From Achromobacter kerstersii (GTDB lineage Bacteria > Pseudomonadota > Gammaproteobacteria > Burkholderiales > Burkholderiaceae_B), in the NCBI RefSeq assembly GCF_902859595.1, contig NZ_CADIJQ010000004.1, positions 372,001 to 436,000 on the forward strand: a stretch of 64,000 bases of DNA, written 5' to 3'. The notes beneath the pieces were generated by a model that was given only the letters and a program-made list of their open reading frames with translations, was not told where the DNA came from and did no database searches. The translations under genes were made by a program, and so were the position numbers. This document shows, in pieces, positions 11,901 through 19,771 of this stretch (the first letter of the stretch is position 1; each line of letters opens with the position of its first letter).

Positions 11901-14900
11901 TCCTGGACGGCGGCGGCGCCATCTCGGGTTCTGGCACGGGCGCCATCACGCTGACGGCGAAGAACGGCATCGGCACGAACGATGCCGCGATCAAGATCGC
12001 GGCGCCGTACAACCCCGTGTCCGCCACCGTCACCGGCGCGGGTTCCTTGTTCCTGAACAGCACCACCAACCTGCTGGGCGGCTTGACAACGTCTGTCGCG
12101 AACGGCGCAACGCGTGTCACGTCGGCGGGCAACCTGGTGCTGACCAGCATGACGTCAGGCACCGATGCAGCCGGCAACGGCATCTCGGTGAACACCACCT
12201 CGGGCAACATCACCGTCAAGAACGTGCAGGCTGGCAGCACGCAAGGCCAGATCACGCTGAACGCTGAAAACGGCTCCATCCTGGCGGATGCGGCCGGCGC
12301 GACCATCAAGGCGTACGGCGTAACGCTGAACGCCCGCAGCGGCATCGGCGCCAACAGCACACTGGGCCGCATCAATGCAACCGGCCAGCGCGTGGAAGCC
12401 ACCACCAACGGCGCGATGTACCTGGCGGCGGACAACAACTCCGTCTACTCGTACCTGTCGGGCAACACCATCGACATCGCCGCGGCTGGCAACCTGCAAA
12501 TCGCCAACGCCATCGCCGCCAACGGCAACGGCACGATCAAGATCGTCGGCAACGGCACGAACAGCCAGCTGGTTGCGGGCAATATCGACGCGGGCGTGGG
12601 TTCGGTCAACATCGACTACAGCAAGACCGGCAGCACCATCGTTGATGACCGCGAGCAATCCACGCGCATCATCGGCAATTCGGTCACGCTGAAGGCTGGC
12701 GCGGGCATCGGCGGCGCCGAAGGCTCGCCTGACAAGGTGCAGACGACCGCCGCCATCATCACGGCGGAAGTCACCGGCAACGGCTCGATCTTCCTGGACG
12801 ACAACCGCGCGGCCGGCACAACGCTGAATTCCATCATTACGCAGAACGGCGCCATCGGCATCACCACGGCTGGCCCCACGCTGGTCACCAGCGCCATCAC
12901 CAAGACCAACTCGACGGCGAACGACATCTCGATCGCCACGTCCAATGGCGACTTGTGGATCAACACGATCGACGCCATGAACTCGGGCGACGTCACGCTG
13001 AAAGCGGCTGGCTCGATCCTGGGCGCACTGCAGGGCAACCTGGTCTTCGGCAACAGCCTGACGGCGGCGGCCGGCGGCAGCATCGGCACGGCCGCCAACC
13101 TGGCCAACGGCACGGGCGGCCTTGCGTTGCGCACCAACGTTGCGTCGCTGGGCGATCTGACGACGGGCGCCGATGGCGCGGTCATCGTCCTGAACAACGT
13201 GGGCACGCGCGCCCTGACGCTCAACGGCGACGTCACCCAGACGGGCGACAACAGCTCGGTCTACATCCGCTCGTCGGGCGACCTGAACGCCAGTTCCGGC
13301 CTGTCCAACACCGCCGACAATGTGCTGCTGTCTTCGGCTGGCACGCTGACGGTTGCAAGCGCGGGCGTACAAGCCAATGACACCGTCACCCTGGTGGGCA
13401 CGCGGGATGTGGTCGCAGCCGGCGCCACGCCGCGCAATATCACCGTCCGCGGCGATACGCTGAACTTCACGAGCGGCGCGGCAGGCGGCAACACGGTATT
13501 GACGACGGAAGTCGCCAACGCCAATGTCAACCTGACCGGCATCACGGCGCCGGCGAACCTCACGCTGAACAACACCGGCGCGCTGACCGCGGATCTGAAC
13601 ACGTCCAACGGCAACATCACCGCCACCGCCACCGGCACGCTGAACGTGTCGGCTGCGGCCCTCGGCAACAGCCGCACCATCGACCTGAGCTCGCAGCACG
13701 GCGACGTGGCGTTCGGCCTGATCGATGCCGGCGCCACGAACGGCGCGGTCATCCTGGCCGCCGCTGAAGGTTCTCTGGTGGGTTCGGGGATCAACCTCAC
13801 GACCAATAGCCTGGACCTGACCAGCCTGAACGGCATTGGCGACGCAAGCGCCGCCTTCAACACGTCGGCGCGCTATCTCAAGGCCAACGTGCTGGGCGCA
13901 GGCGACATCCTCGTGGACGGCACCGGCCCGTTGACGCTGGGCAACATCGCGACGGCGGATGGCGACATCCAGATCGCCGCTGTGGGCGACCTGATCAGCA
14001 CCGTCAAGCTGTCTGCGGGTAATCACGGCGACGTGTTCCTGGGTTCGGTCTCGGGCAACGTCGGCGTCAACCACGCCATCGCCAACACCGACGTCAACAA
14101 CCTGACGGTGATCGGCGCGCAAATCGGCATGGCCGCCGCCAACACCGCAGGCGCGCAGACCTACAACGGCAATGTCACGCTGTCCGGCGACCTGACCGGC
14201 ACGGCCATCGACATCAACGGCAACGCCACGCTGAACGGCGCCAAGCGCACCCTGACCGCCAACGGCGCCAATGGCGACATCAGCATCACGGGCTCGCTAA
14301 ACGGCGGCAATCAACAGGCGGTGATCACCGCCAGCGACGGCGACGTCACGCTGGGCGGCGACGCCCAGAACCTGGCCAGCCTGACCATCACCGGCGACCA
14401 CATCGCCCTGCGCAACGTCTACAGCACGGGCGCGCAGCAGTACAACGGCGACACGACGCTGCGCGGCAACTACATCACGACCAACGGCGCCTTCGGCGTG
14501 GATGGCGCGGCCATTCTGGCCAGCGGCGTCAGCGTGGTGACGGGCAGCGGCGCGGTGACGTTCACGGGTGACGTGTCGGGCGCCAACACGCTGACCGTCA
14601 ACACCACCGGCGCCTCCACCTACGATGGCGCGATCAACATCGCCACGCTGGGGCAGGCGGGCACGGGCGCCGTCGCCCTCAACGGCGGCGACGTCACCAC
14701 CACCGGTTCGCAGTACTACGAAGGCCGCGTGGTGTTGGGCGACGACACCGCGCTTACCGGCAGCCTGGTCACCTTGCGCCAGGGCGCAGACGGCGCGCAT
14801 GCGCTGGAGATCAGCGGCGACGCGTCGCTGGCGGGCGCCATCGGCGCCAACACCAAGCTGGCCAGCCTGACCGTGAACGGCCCGGCCACGCTGAACGCAA

Positions 14901-17900
14901 GCAGCATCGCCACCACGGGCAACCAGCACTACCAGGGCGCCGTGACGCTGGGCAGCGACCAGTCGCTGTCCACCACCACCGGCAACGTCACGTTCGACGG
15001 CACGTTGAACGGCCCGCGCAACCTCCTCATCGCCTCGACGGCGGGCGGCGACGTCAGCTTTGACGCCGTGGGCGGCGCAGGTCAACGCCTGGGCAACGTG
15101 ACGGTCAACACCGCGGGCGACACCGCCTTCCACGGCGCCGTGTACGCAGCATCGGTGCAGACCGATGCGCCGGGCACCGTCGCCATCAATGGCGGCCGCG
15201 TCGACACAACGGGCGTGCAGTCCTTCGGCGAGCTGGTCACGCTGGGCGCGGACACCGTCCTGAAGGGCGGCGCGATCACGCTGGCTCAAGGCGTGAAGTC
15301 GACCGACGAAACGCAAGGCCTGACCATCGACGGCGACGCCGTGATCAACGGCGCCGTCGGCGCGGGCGCCAACGCCCGCCTGGCCTCGCTGACCATCACC
15401 GGCACGGCGGACCTGAACGGCGGCGTCATCAACACCGTGGGCGCGCAGTCCTTCCAAGGCGACGTCACGCTGGCCAACGATCTGGTGGTCAACACCCAGG
15501 GCGCGGCGGGCAGCAACGTCAGCTTTGGCGGCAAGGTCGCCAGCACCCCTGGCGACGCCAACGGCCTGACGATCAACGCGGGCCTGGGCAACGTGACCCT
15601 GGCGGACCAGGTCGGCGACAACGCCGGCGCCCGTCTGGGCGCGCTGGCCATCAACAGCAATGGCGCCACCACGTTGGACGGCGCGGTGTATGCAGGCTCG
15701 GTCACGACCAACGCCGGCGGCACGCTGGCGCTGAACGGCGGTCTGGTCGACACGGTCGGCACGCAGTCCTACGGCGAACGGGCTGTGCTGGGCGCGAACA
15801 CGGTGCTCAAGGGCAGCACCGTCACGCTGGCGCAAGGCGCGGATTCGGTTGACGAAACCCAAGCCCTGACCATCACCGGCAACGCCGTGATCAACGGCGC
15901 GTTGGGCGACAACGCGCGCCTGGCGTCCCTGTTCATCTCTGGCACGGCTGACCTGAACGGCGGCAGCATCGACACCGTTGGCGCACAGTCCTACCAAGGC
16001 AACGTCACGCTGTCCGATGATCTGGACATTCACACCGCCAACAGCAACGTCACGTTCAACGGCACCATCGCCAGCGCCGCGGGCGAAGCCAACAACCTGA
16101 CGATCGGCGCAGGCAACGGCAACGTCAACGTCGTGGGCGCGGTGGGCAACGCCACCACTGCCCGCCTGGGCGATGTGGCCATCAACAGCAACGGCGCAAC
16201 CACGCTGGGCGGCGCGATGTACGCCGCATCCGTCACCACCGATGCGGGCGGCACGCTCGCCATCAACGGCGGTTTGGTCGACACCACCGGCACGCAGTCC
16301 TACGGCGAACTGGCCGTGCTGGGCGCGAACACGGTGCTCAAGGGCAGCAACGTTACGCTGGCGCAAGGCGCGGATTCGGTTGATGAAACCCAAGGCCTGA
16401 CCATCGACGGCAACGCCGTGATCAACGGCGCGGTGGGCGACAACGCCCGCTTGGCCGCGCTGACCATCACCGGCGCGTCGGAACTGGGCGGCGGCACGAT
16501 CAACACCGTGGGCGCGCAGTCGTACCAAGGCAACGTCACCCTGTCCGACGAGCTGGTGGTCAACACCAACGGCGCGGCCGGCAGCAACGTCAGCTTCGGC
16601 GGCGCCATCGCCAGCACGGACGGCGACGCCAACGGCCTGACGATCAACGCAGGTCTGGGCAACGTCACCCTGTCAGGCAAGGCCGGCGACGACGCTGGCG
16701 CCCGCCTGGGTGCGCTGGCCATCAACAGCAGCGGCGCCACCCAGCTGGACGGCGAGGTCTATGCCGCGTCCGTCAACACCGACGCGGGCGGCACGCTTGC
16801 CATCAACGGCGGTTTGGTCGACACGACCGGCACGCAGTTCTACGGCGAACTGGCCGTGCTGGGCGCGGATACGGTGCTCAAGGGCAGCAACGTGACGCTG
16901 GCGCAAGGCGCGGATTCGGTTGACGAAACCCAAGGCCTGACCATCGACGGCAACGCCGTGGTCAACGGCGCACTGGGTAACGGCACCGACGCCCGCCTGG
17001 CCTCGCTGACCATCACCGGCGACGCAGAACTGGGCGGCGGCACGATCAACACGGTTGGCGCGCAGTCGTATCAAGGCAACGTCACCCTGACCGACGATCT
17101 GGACAGCCGTAGCGCCAATGGCGACGTCACCTTCGGCGGCACGCTGGTGAGCTCGGCGCAGGACGGCCACGGCCTGTCGCTGGCGACTGGCACGGGCAAC
17201 GTCACCTTCTCGGGCGCAGTGGGCGACGACGCCAACGGCCGCCTGGGTGACATCACCGTCGCCAGCAACGGCGCGACGACGTTGGACGGCGCGGTGTACG
17301 CGGCCTCCATCACCACCGATGCCGGCGGCACGCTCGCCATCAACGGCGGCTTGGTCGACACGACCGGAACGCAGTCCTACGGCGAACTGGCCGTGCTGGG
17401 CGCGGATACCGTGTTGAAGGGCAGCACCGTCAGCCTGTTGGGCGGCGGCGACGGCGCACACGGCTTGACGATTGACGGCGACGCCGTGTTGAAGGGCGCG
17501 TTCGGTGCCCAAGACGCGCTGGCCAGCCTGACGGTCAACGGCACGTCCAGCCTGGATGGCAGCATCGGCACCACGGGCGAGCAGTCGTACAACGGCGCCG
17601 TCACGCTGGACGGCGATGTCACGCTGACCACGCAAGGCGGCAACATCGCGTTCAACGACGCGGTCGCCAGCAGCCAAGGCGATGGCCATGGCCTGTCGCT
17701 GTCCACGGGCGCAGGCGACGTCACCTTCACGGGCACCGTCGGCGACGCCACGGGCGGCCGTCTGGGCGACATCACCATCGCCAGCAACGGCGCGACGACG
17801 CTGGACGGCGCGGTGTACGCGGCATCGATCACGTCGGATGCCGGCGGCACGCTCGCCATCAACGGCGGCTTGGTCGACACGACCGGCACGCAGTCCTACG

Positions 17901-19762
17901 GCGAACTGGCCGTGTTGGGCGGCGACACGGTATTGAAGGGCAGCACCGTCAGCCTGTTGGGCGGCGGTGACGGCGCGCACGACCTGACGATCGACGGCGA
18001 CGCCGTGCTGAAGGGCCCGTTCGGTGCGCAAGACGCGCTGGCCAGCCTGACGGTCAACGGCAAGTCCACGCTGGGTGAAGGCAGCATCGCCACCACGGGC
18101 GACCAGTCGTACAACGGCGCGGTCACGCTGGGCGGCAACGTCTTGGTGGCCAGCCGCGACGGCGATATCGGCTTCAACGACTCGGTTGACGGCACGCACG
18201 ATCTGGCGGTCTCGGCAGGCAAGGGTGACGTCACCTTCGCCGGCCCGGTTGGCCAGGATTCACGTCTGGGCAACCTGACGATCAACGCCGCGGGCGACAC
18301 CGTGCTGGACGGCCCGGTCCGCACCGCCTCGCTGCAAACCAGCGGCAACGGCGACCTGCTGATCAACGGCGGTTCGGTCAACACCACGGGCTCGCAGCAA
18401 TACGGCCAGCACGTGATCCTGTCTGGCGCGGACACCACGCTGACCGGCACGAACGTGCAACTGAAGGCCGGCGTGGACGGCACCGAGCCGGGCCAACAAG
18501 GCCTGATCATTGCCGGCAACGCCGACATTCAGGGCGACGTCGGCGGCACCACGCCGCTGCGCGGCCTAGCCGTCCAAGGCACGACCACGATGGGTCCGGG
18601 CAAGGTCGTCACCACGGGCGACCAGGTCTACACCGGCGCGGTCACGCTGACGGGCGACCGCGAACTGACCAGCAGCACGGGTTCCGTCGTGCTGGGCAGC
18701 AAGCTGGACGGCGGCAATGGCAATAACCTGGCCATCAACGCCGGCAAGAACGTGCAGGTGGCGGGCGACGCCACCGGCCTGGGTTCGCTGACCTTGCGCG
18801 CCGTCGACACCATTGTGTTCAACGGTGACGTCAGCGCCTACCGCGTGCAGCAGCTGGAGGCCAAGTCCGCCAGCTACAACGGCGCGGTGCGTGCCACGGG
18901 TCCGGACGGCATCGACATCTCGGGCGGCACCGTGTCGTTCGGCAAGGACGTCACCGCCGACACCGGCGCGATCCGTGTCACCAATACCGACCCGGCCGGC
19001 ACGACGACGTTTGCCGCCGGCTCCACGGTCAAGGCCGCCACGGGCTTCACCCAGACCGGCGGCGCCGGCCTGACGCTGCCCGCGCAACTGCTGGTGACCC
19101 AAGGCCCCATCAACCTGGGCGCCACGGCCACGCTGCAAGGCGCGAATGCCACCATCAGCACCAACGGCAACATCACCGCCGTCGGCCTGTCTGGTCCGCA
19201 AACGACGTTGACGCTGGCCGCCGGCCCGCTGGGCGCGCTGCGCATCGGCTTGAACGACGGCAACCTGAGCCACAAGCTGGACGTGGCCGGGCTGATCGTT
19301 CCCACCGCCGGTTCGGCCGACGTGTGGGGCACGGTCGGTGGCAAGACGGGCGCCCTGGCGGCCGCTTCCATCAAGAGCTCGCTGGTGGGTTCGCCGTATT
19401 ACCTGAACGGCGTCACGTGGGGGCCGACGGGCACCATCGACCGCCTGGCCGCCATCACCGCGCCGCAGCCGATCATCCCGACCACGCCTACCGCCGATTC
19501 TTTGTTCCGTGGTACGGTCCCGCCTGATGGTTTCGGCCCTGATGCGCTGAATGCATACGCCGATCCGCAGGTGCTGAAGGTGGCCGCTGCGAGCTTTAAC
19601 TGGCTGCTGCCTTCCGGCGACAACGCCATGCTGAACGTACCGGCCGGCAACACGTCGGTACTGCAAGCCCCGGGCAGCAACCCGCAACAACCTGTCGCCG
19701 AAGGCAATCCGTCTTCCGACGACGAGCGTCGCGACAACGACGCGCAATCCCGCACTCTTTGA
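2951..19762 (+). CDS. Giant TpsA exoprotein, filamentous-haemagglutinin-like adhesin (5603 aa)
   Basis: The N-terminus has a long signal peptide (basic first 20 residues, hydrophobic core, cleavage near GGAHA-NPTGG). It continues directly into a TPS/haemagglutination-activity domain at roughly residues 45-300, with VMLVNPNGVVFGKGARIDV and the conserved NPNG motif. The rest is low-complexity beta-helix sequence rich in Gly, Asn, Thr, Ala and Ser. Two repeat families are visible. One is built on LNFSF-x-x-DRT and VGxIxTG with GSILDDG (nt about 5.0-11.6 kb). The other is built on TTGxQxYxGxVxLxxD (nt about 14.1-18.7 kb). I noticed no cysteine on reading. The C-terminus is a short Pro/Asn/Asp-rich tail with no toxin or maturation domain that I recognise. 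It is co-transcribed with tpsB (24-bp gap) and with the SapC gene (9-bp gap). Adhesion or biofilm function is inferred from the family. Confidence 0.93.
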   Translation: MNRNSRSLAQSARRSRLKKETALPALSTLAMVIGSLATGGAHANPTGGNVVGGAASIIDRGNGTLDINQSTGKAIINWKDFSIGANETVNFRQPGGKSVTLNRVVGNDPSAIFGKLNANGTVMLVNPNGVVFGKGARIDVGGLVATTANISDKDFLAGNYKFNQASSKANAMIVNEGTISIKDSGLAALVAPSVRNSGVIEAKLGRVALAGAKTVTVDFQGDGLLSFDATSTVGELPKDASGKPVSALVTNTGVIRADGGTVLMTARAVKGVIDNVVNTDGIISAKSVGTQNGKIVLSGGDAGTVKIAGTVDATGAGAGQQGGKVVVTGEHVDVTRSAAIDVSGAAGGGEIALGSLGVAPDDGSAAFSGKSSTVKVAAGATLKADAIVKGNGGSVTMWSNEATAFAGSLSARGGEQGGDGGFAEVSSKKNIGLTGSVDMRAPKGKTGLLLIDPTDLRIVDSNAGSGALDGNAGDGTVNGGDANAANNTVSRGLLESLAGTTNIKLEATGQITIADMAAINLQTTSGNSFTLRSTQTGGIRFENSNTEISTQGGAITLEALGVGSTLDNIGKLTSRGGAITLNATGDINLANVIDAGSGAALVRTSAGTIRNTGGANQVVAGNTVTLDASGGSIGEIGNAINTQTAKLALATGGNLAVANRSVLNTLDITSRHAQPGVNNSYELSSDGLTFSLTDNGSYQLNTVSQAGLNFSFTGDRTINVGTIALGASALSLTSTAGDILARNSLNSIGASTIALKAAGSTGGNGAIGSSALALNTHTTSLTAASGSGGVYVNNSGSMTLRSIDTTGALSVWAGGHLKVGAIKAGTTVLTSNVGSIFDDGDDATSINTNALTLSAQNSIIGAANRSLKTNASSVSATSGTGVYLDSTSSNLTITQAQANNAAIVITGAGSVSANNVSSSGGAVNLTGNSIFAGQVNAGSGNVTLTARAGSITGSSASLITGNVVTLLAPAASSAYTVGTTGTFLRTAAGELHATGGGIYINQAQGSVLLDDLKAFNGISVIGIADLTANKLDAGTGTLWLTAQGGDILRANANSELAGNSINLQARRHIGTSSDRIKTATTSLTLGSGGDIYVDNPGKTLTSLSISNTHMDPARRNTLLVSAPYLAFDVNDDVGNAYELKQVYSSLLNQFIFNGDQTLKLGNIRASSGISLTSTQGSILDDGNADTRVTASAVTLSANQDIGTSGNFVSVNAPYLSLDTRGHLYATSIADLSSLTVTARHKGEDDHYVLDVRAPSLLFNITDDVTGHTIHEVRDSNSVNFSFISDRDVTVGSIDTGYSGSITLNTTGAISDDGNKNTQLLANSVNLIAGGAIGATGTGYLDILTSNLSGSAGNGGFYAQLLKPTGSGNTTGIITLNNITATDAVQIDARQGDLVVSGTVRSWNDDVTLNAANGSILANGSGNAYAGGGDIALTAAGSIGGTYAGALRYVGVGGVGLVNVQANAGGDIYLNGTTSDVKLVTLTAGGQLGYTQSFGTTTVGSVQATGPATLANTSGSILDDGDAATKIQASSIALSAGGQLGAAGAALTLQAPDVSLTSGGNITVDNLTGLTRLAVTRNGSAYGSYAITAPNLTAFTLTDDASGIHLKDIASSTNLDFGFSANSKNILVGNIDAGAGGKVSLVSSNNIANDDLANPAAIRAGTVALTAGAGGSIGSSATGGTLALNGTSALSLTAGNSFYVASDTVLRSLAINSLRSAGATSTIAIGGGAGQTIKISDDGTTQYLEQITGGLTDFSFTGRKNIQVGAITATNAVNLTTAGGGVYSSITSDAGAGRITAGTVKLSATGSDSYTARDANTGAIGSTGRALRTTANNLVIANNGDITLNNGGQALSSIDLNLTRRDAYNDTIADTNAYSFGGLGGQSLSLSGGTALFITADMNGAALAISADSAIATNTINTGATGSVSLTSRYANSLLNPTISRNSGQITGNSVSLNALGTNGSVSGSTNTNNLSIASAGNVSVSNTKQLSSLSLTANHSNTTGAQTNTYAISAGGLTFSLGDSNGVNGMTLNNITSSGLALSLSSDRTLTVNTVNTGAGGSVTLGSSGNIYGNSSSASNPNITTGDLTLNAGSVSGTYNTVQPLYVSVDTLSSNVRGSLWVSNNKNLTLLNNSAASSAQVNVTNGSIMQGAGSRFVAPALTLTATQSIGAAGNAVQTDTRQLITQTGRDLYLNNASNLFSLNVTANHANQAVDNVVQVAAQGLTFNVTDTSGYNLFDVRDTTGLNFSFSGDRTLNIGNIDTGPAHTVSLAANGAGSNIVNLSPTSHVTGDSVSLFATGQIGASPADKIQTTTSELYLTGGSHVYVNNDRDLASLSLYATGVAPSTYDITSDQLVFNVEHNGRLQVTEVRDNTGLNLSLASSVGQDIGIIDTQTTGTVRLSSNSSILGNADDSQRITAGQVSIVAQGTGGIGAVGREINLSAPIVSIQNTGDVYIDSDTHIDSLSLYAMGNAARTYSINSPTREGGNIGFTATDGGSGSAAGLVLGNITDAGGLNLSVTSDRTITVGTINVGYDNVSLTSRNGSLLGDGDANTKIDAASLTLNANNAIGAAGAGNAIDTRVSTLTGRAGNGGAYITVEGNTSLPSLTSTGASSVSNTVGDIELGTVNTNGNAFSVNNTGGSILSGTISNATTVDLTANGSIGNKSAIRTTNISGATTTVTLSARKTATADGSIALTETYGLRVASATADGNITLTADTAGSGRDLLVGTISTTDGAVALKTGQGNIIGVDNNNRITGKSVTLTADYGSARSIGTITTRLHLDTPSLTLNTPGAIYVDNLADLTDLTINRNNATGNQNGSNGVLAINAQNLTFSGDDNGTNTALTVVRDTTGLNFTYKAIGSITLHDIDVTSNGSVNLSTNPYYYTGGSIQGMNGSSKITAGDLTLSTASGNTTNSIGSAGNALNTQVNNISATASGGIWLKQTGSINLGNLRAGEDLSVTTTTGDILVGTVSYGTDKTLTLNAQNGSILDGGGAISGSGTGAITLTAKNGIGTNDAAIKIAAPYNPVSATVTGAGSLFLNSTTNLLGGLTTSVANGATRVTSAGNLVLTSMTSGTDAAGNGISVNTTSGNITVKNVQAGSTQGQITLNAENGSILADAAGATIKAYGVTLNARSGIGANSTLGRINATGQRVEATTNGAMYLAADNNSVYSYLSGNTIDIAAAGNLQIANAIAANGNGTIKIVGNGTNSQLVAGNIDAGVGSVNIDYSKTGSTIVDDREQSTRIIGNSVTLKAGAGIGGAEGSPDKVQTTAAIITAEVTGNGSIFLDDNRAAGTTLNSIITQNGAIGITTAGPTLVTSAITKTNSTANDISIATSNGDLWINTIDAMNSGDVTLKAAGSILGALQGNLVFGNSLTAAAGGSIGTAANLANGTGGLALRTNVASLGDLTTGADGAVIVLNNVGTRALTLNGDVTQTGDNSSVYIRSSGDLNASSGLSNTADNVLLSSAGTLTVASAGVQANDTVTLVGTRDVVAAGATPRNITVRGDTLNFTSGAAGGNTVLTTEVANANVNLTGITAPANLTLNNTGALTADLNTSNGNITATATGTLNVSAAALGNSRTIDLSSQHGDVAFGLIDAGATNGAVILAAAEGSLVGSGINLTTNSLDLTSLNGIGDASAAFNTSARYLKANVLGAGDILVDGTGPLTLGNIATADGDIQIAAVGDLISTVKLSAGNHGDVFLGSVSGNVGVNHAIANTDVNNLTVIGAQIGMAAANTAGAQTYNGNVTLSGDLTGTAIDINGNATLNGAKRTLTANGANGDISITGSLNGGNQQAVITASDGDVTLGGDAQNLASLTITGDHIALRNVYSTGAQQYNGDTTLRGNYITTNGAFGVDGAAILASGVSVVTGSGAVTFTGDVSGANTLTVNTTGASTYDGAINIATLGQAGTGAVALNGGDVTTTGSQYYEGRVVLGDDTALTGSLVTLRQGADGAHALEISGDASLAGAIGANTKLASLTVNGPATLNASSIATTGNQHYQGAVTLGSDQSLSTTTGNVTFDGTLNGPRNLLIASTAGGDVSFDAVGGAGQRLGNVTVNTAGDTAFHGAVYAASVQTDAPGTVAINGGRVDTTGVQSFGELVTLGADTVLKGGAITLAQGVKSTDETQGLTIDGDAVINGAVGAGANARLASLTITGTADLNGGVINTVGAQSFQGDVTLANDLVVNTQGAAGSNVSFGGKVASTPGDANGLTINAGLGNVTLADQVGDNAGARLGALAINSNGATTLDGAVYAGSVTTNAGGTLALNGGLVDTVGTQSYGERAVLGANTVLKGSTVTLAQGADSVDETQALTITGNAVINGALGDNARLASLFISGTADLNGGSIDTVGAQSYQGNVTLSDDLDIHTANSNVTFNGTIASAAGEANNLTIGAGNGNVNVVGAVGNATTARLGDVAINSNGATTLGGAMYAASVTTDAGGTLAINGGLVDTTGTQSYGELAVLGANTVLKGSNVTLAQGADSVDETQGLTIDGNAVINGAVGDNARLAALTITGASELGGGTINTVGAQSYQGNVTLSDELVVNTNGAAGSNVSFGGAIASTDGDANGLTINAGLGNVTLSGKAGDDAGARLGALAINSSGATQLDGEVYAASVNTDAGGTLAINGGLVDTTGTQFYGELAVLGADTVLKGSNVTLAQGADSVDETQGLTIDGNAVVNGALGNGTDARLASLTITGDAELGGGTINTVGAQSYQGNVTLTDDLDSRSANGDVTFGGTLVSSAQDGHGLSLATGTGNVTFSGAVGDDANGRLGDITVASNGATTLDGAVYAASITTDAGGTLAINGGLVDTTGTQSYGELAVLGADTVLKGSTVSLLGGGDGAHGLTIDGDAVLKGAFGAQDALASLTVNGTSSLDGSIGTTGEQSYNGAVTLDGDVTLTTQGGNIAFNDAVASSQGDGHGLSLSTGAGDVTFTGTVGDATGGRLGDITIASNGATTLDGAVYAASITSDAGGTLAINGGLVDTTGTQSYGELAVLGGDTVLKGSTVSLLGGGDGAHDLTIDGDAVLKGPFGAQDALASLTVNGKSTLGEGSIATTGDQSYNGAVTLGGNVLVASRDGDIGFNDSVDGTHDLAVSAGKGDVTFAGPVGQDSRLGNLTINAAGDTVLDGPVRTASLQTSGNGDLLINGGSVNTTGSQQYGQHVILSGADTTLTGTNVQLKAGVDGTEPGQQGLIIAGNADIQGDVGGTTPLRGLAVQGTTTMGPGKVVTTGDQVYTGAVTLTGDRELTSSTGSVVLGSKLDGGNGNNLAINAGKNVQVAGDATGLGSLTLRAVDTIVFNGDVSAYRVQQLEAKSASYNGAVRATGPDGIDISGGTVSFGKDVTADTGAIRVTNTDPAGTTTFAAGSTVKAATGFTQTGGAGLTLPAQLLVTQGPINLGATATLQGANATISTNGNITAVGLSGPQTTLTLAAGPLGALRIGLNDGNLSHKLDVAGLIVPTAGSADVWGTVGGKTGALAAASIKSSLVGSPYYLNGVTWGPTGTIDRLAAITAPQPIIPTTPTADSLFRGTVPPDGFGPDALNAYADPQVLKVAAASFNWLLPSGDNAMLNVPAGNTSVLQAPGSNPQQPVAEGNPSSDDERRDNDAQSRTL
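5072..11600 (+). repeat. TpsA internal repeat family A (about 11 degenerate modules)
   Basis: Within tpsA, a divergent module of a few hundred bases recurs about eleven times. Its core encodes LNFSF-xx-DRT-x-x-VGxIxTG, followed by a GSILDDG-type stretch and then by YVDNxxxLxSLS. Cores start near nt 5072, 6394, 6782, 7788, 8203, 9056, 9672, 10059, 10480 and 11491, with a further degenerate copy near 8600. Spacing is irregular and the copies are well diverged, as expected for an old beta-helix repeat. Confidence 0.6.
14150..18665 (+). repeat. TpsA internal repeat family B (168-182 aa units, half-repeats of about 90 aa)
   Basis: A second repeat class fills the C-terminal third of tpsA. The half-repeat motif TTGxQxYxGxVxLxxDxxL occurs about 18 times. 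The larger unit can be measured from the recurring GTCGAC/GTCAAC codon pair before ACxGGC-CAG at 15200, 15746, 16277, 16817, 17354, 17873 and 18377. The intervals are 546, 531, 540, 537, 519 and 504 nt. Several neighbouring units are nearly identical at the nucleotide level (compare 16240-16440 with 16780-16980), which suggests recent duplication or gene conversion. Confidence 0.8.
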
Positions 19763-19771
19763 TTCGACACC

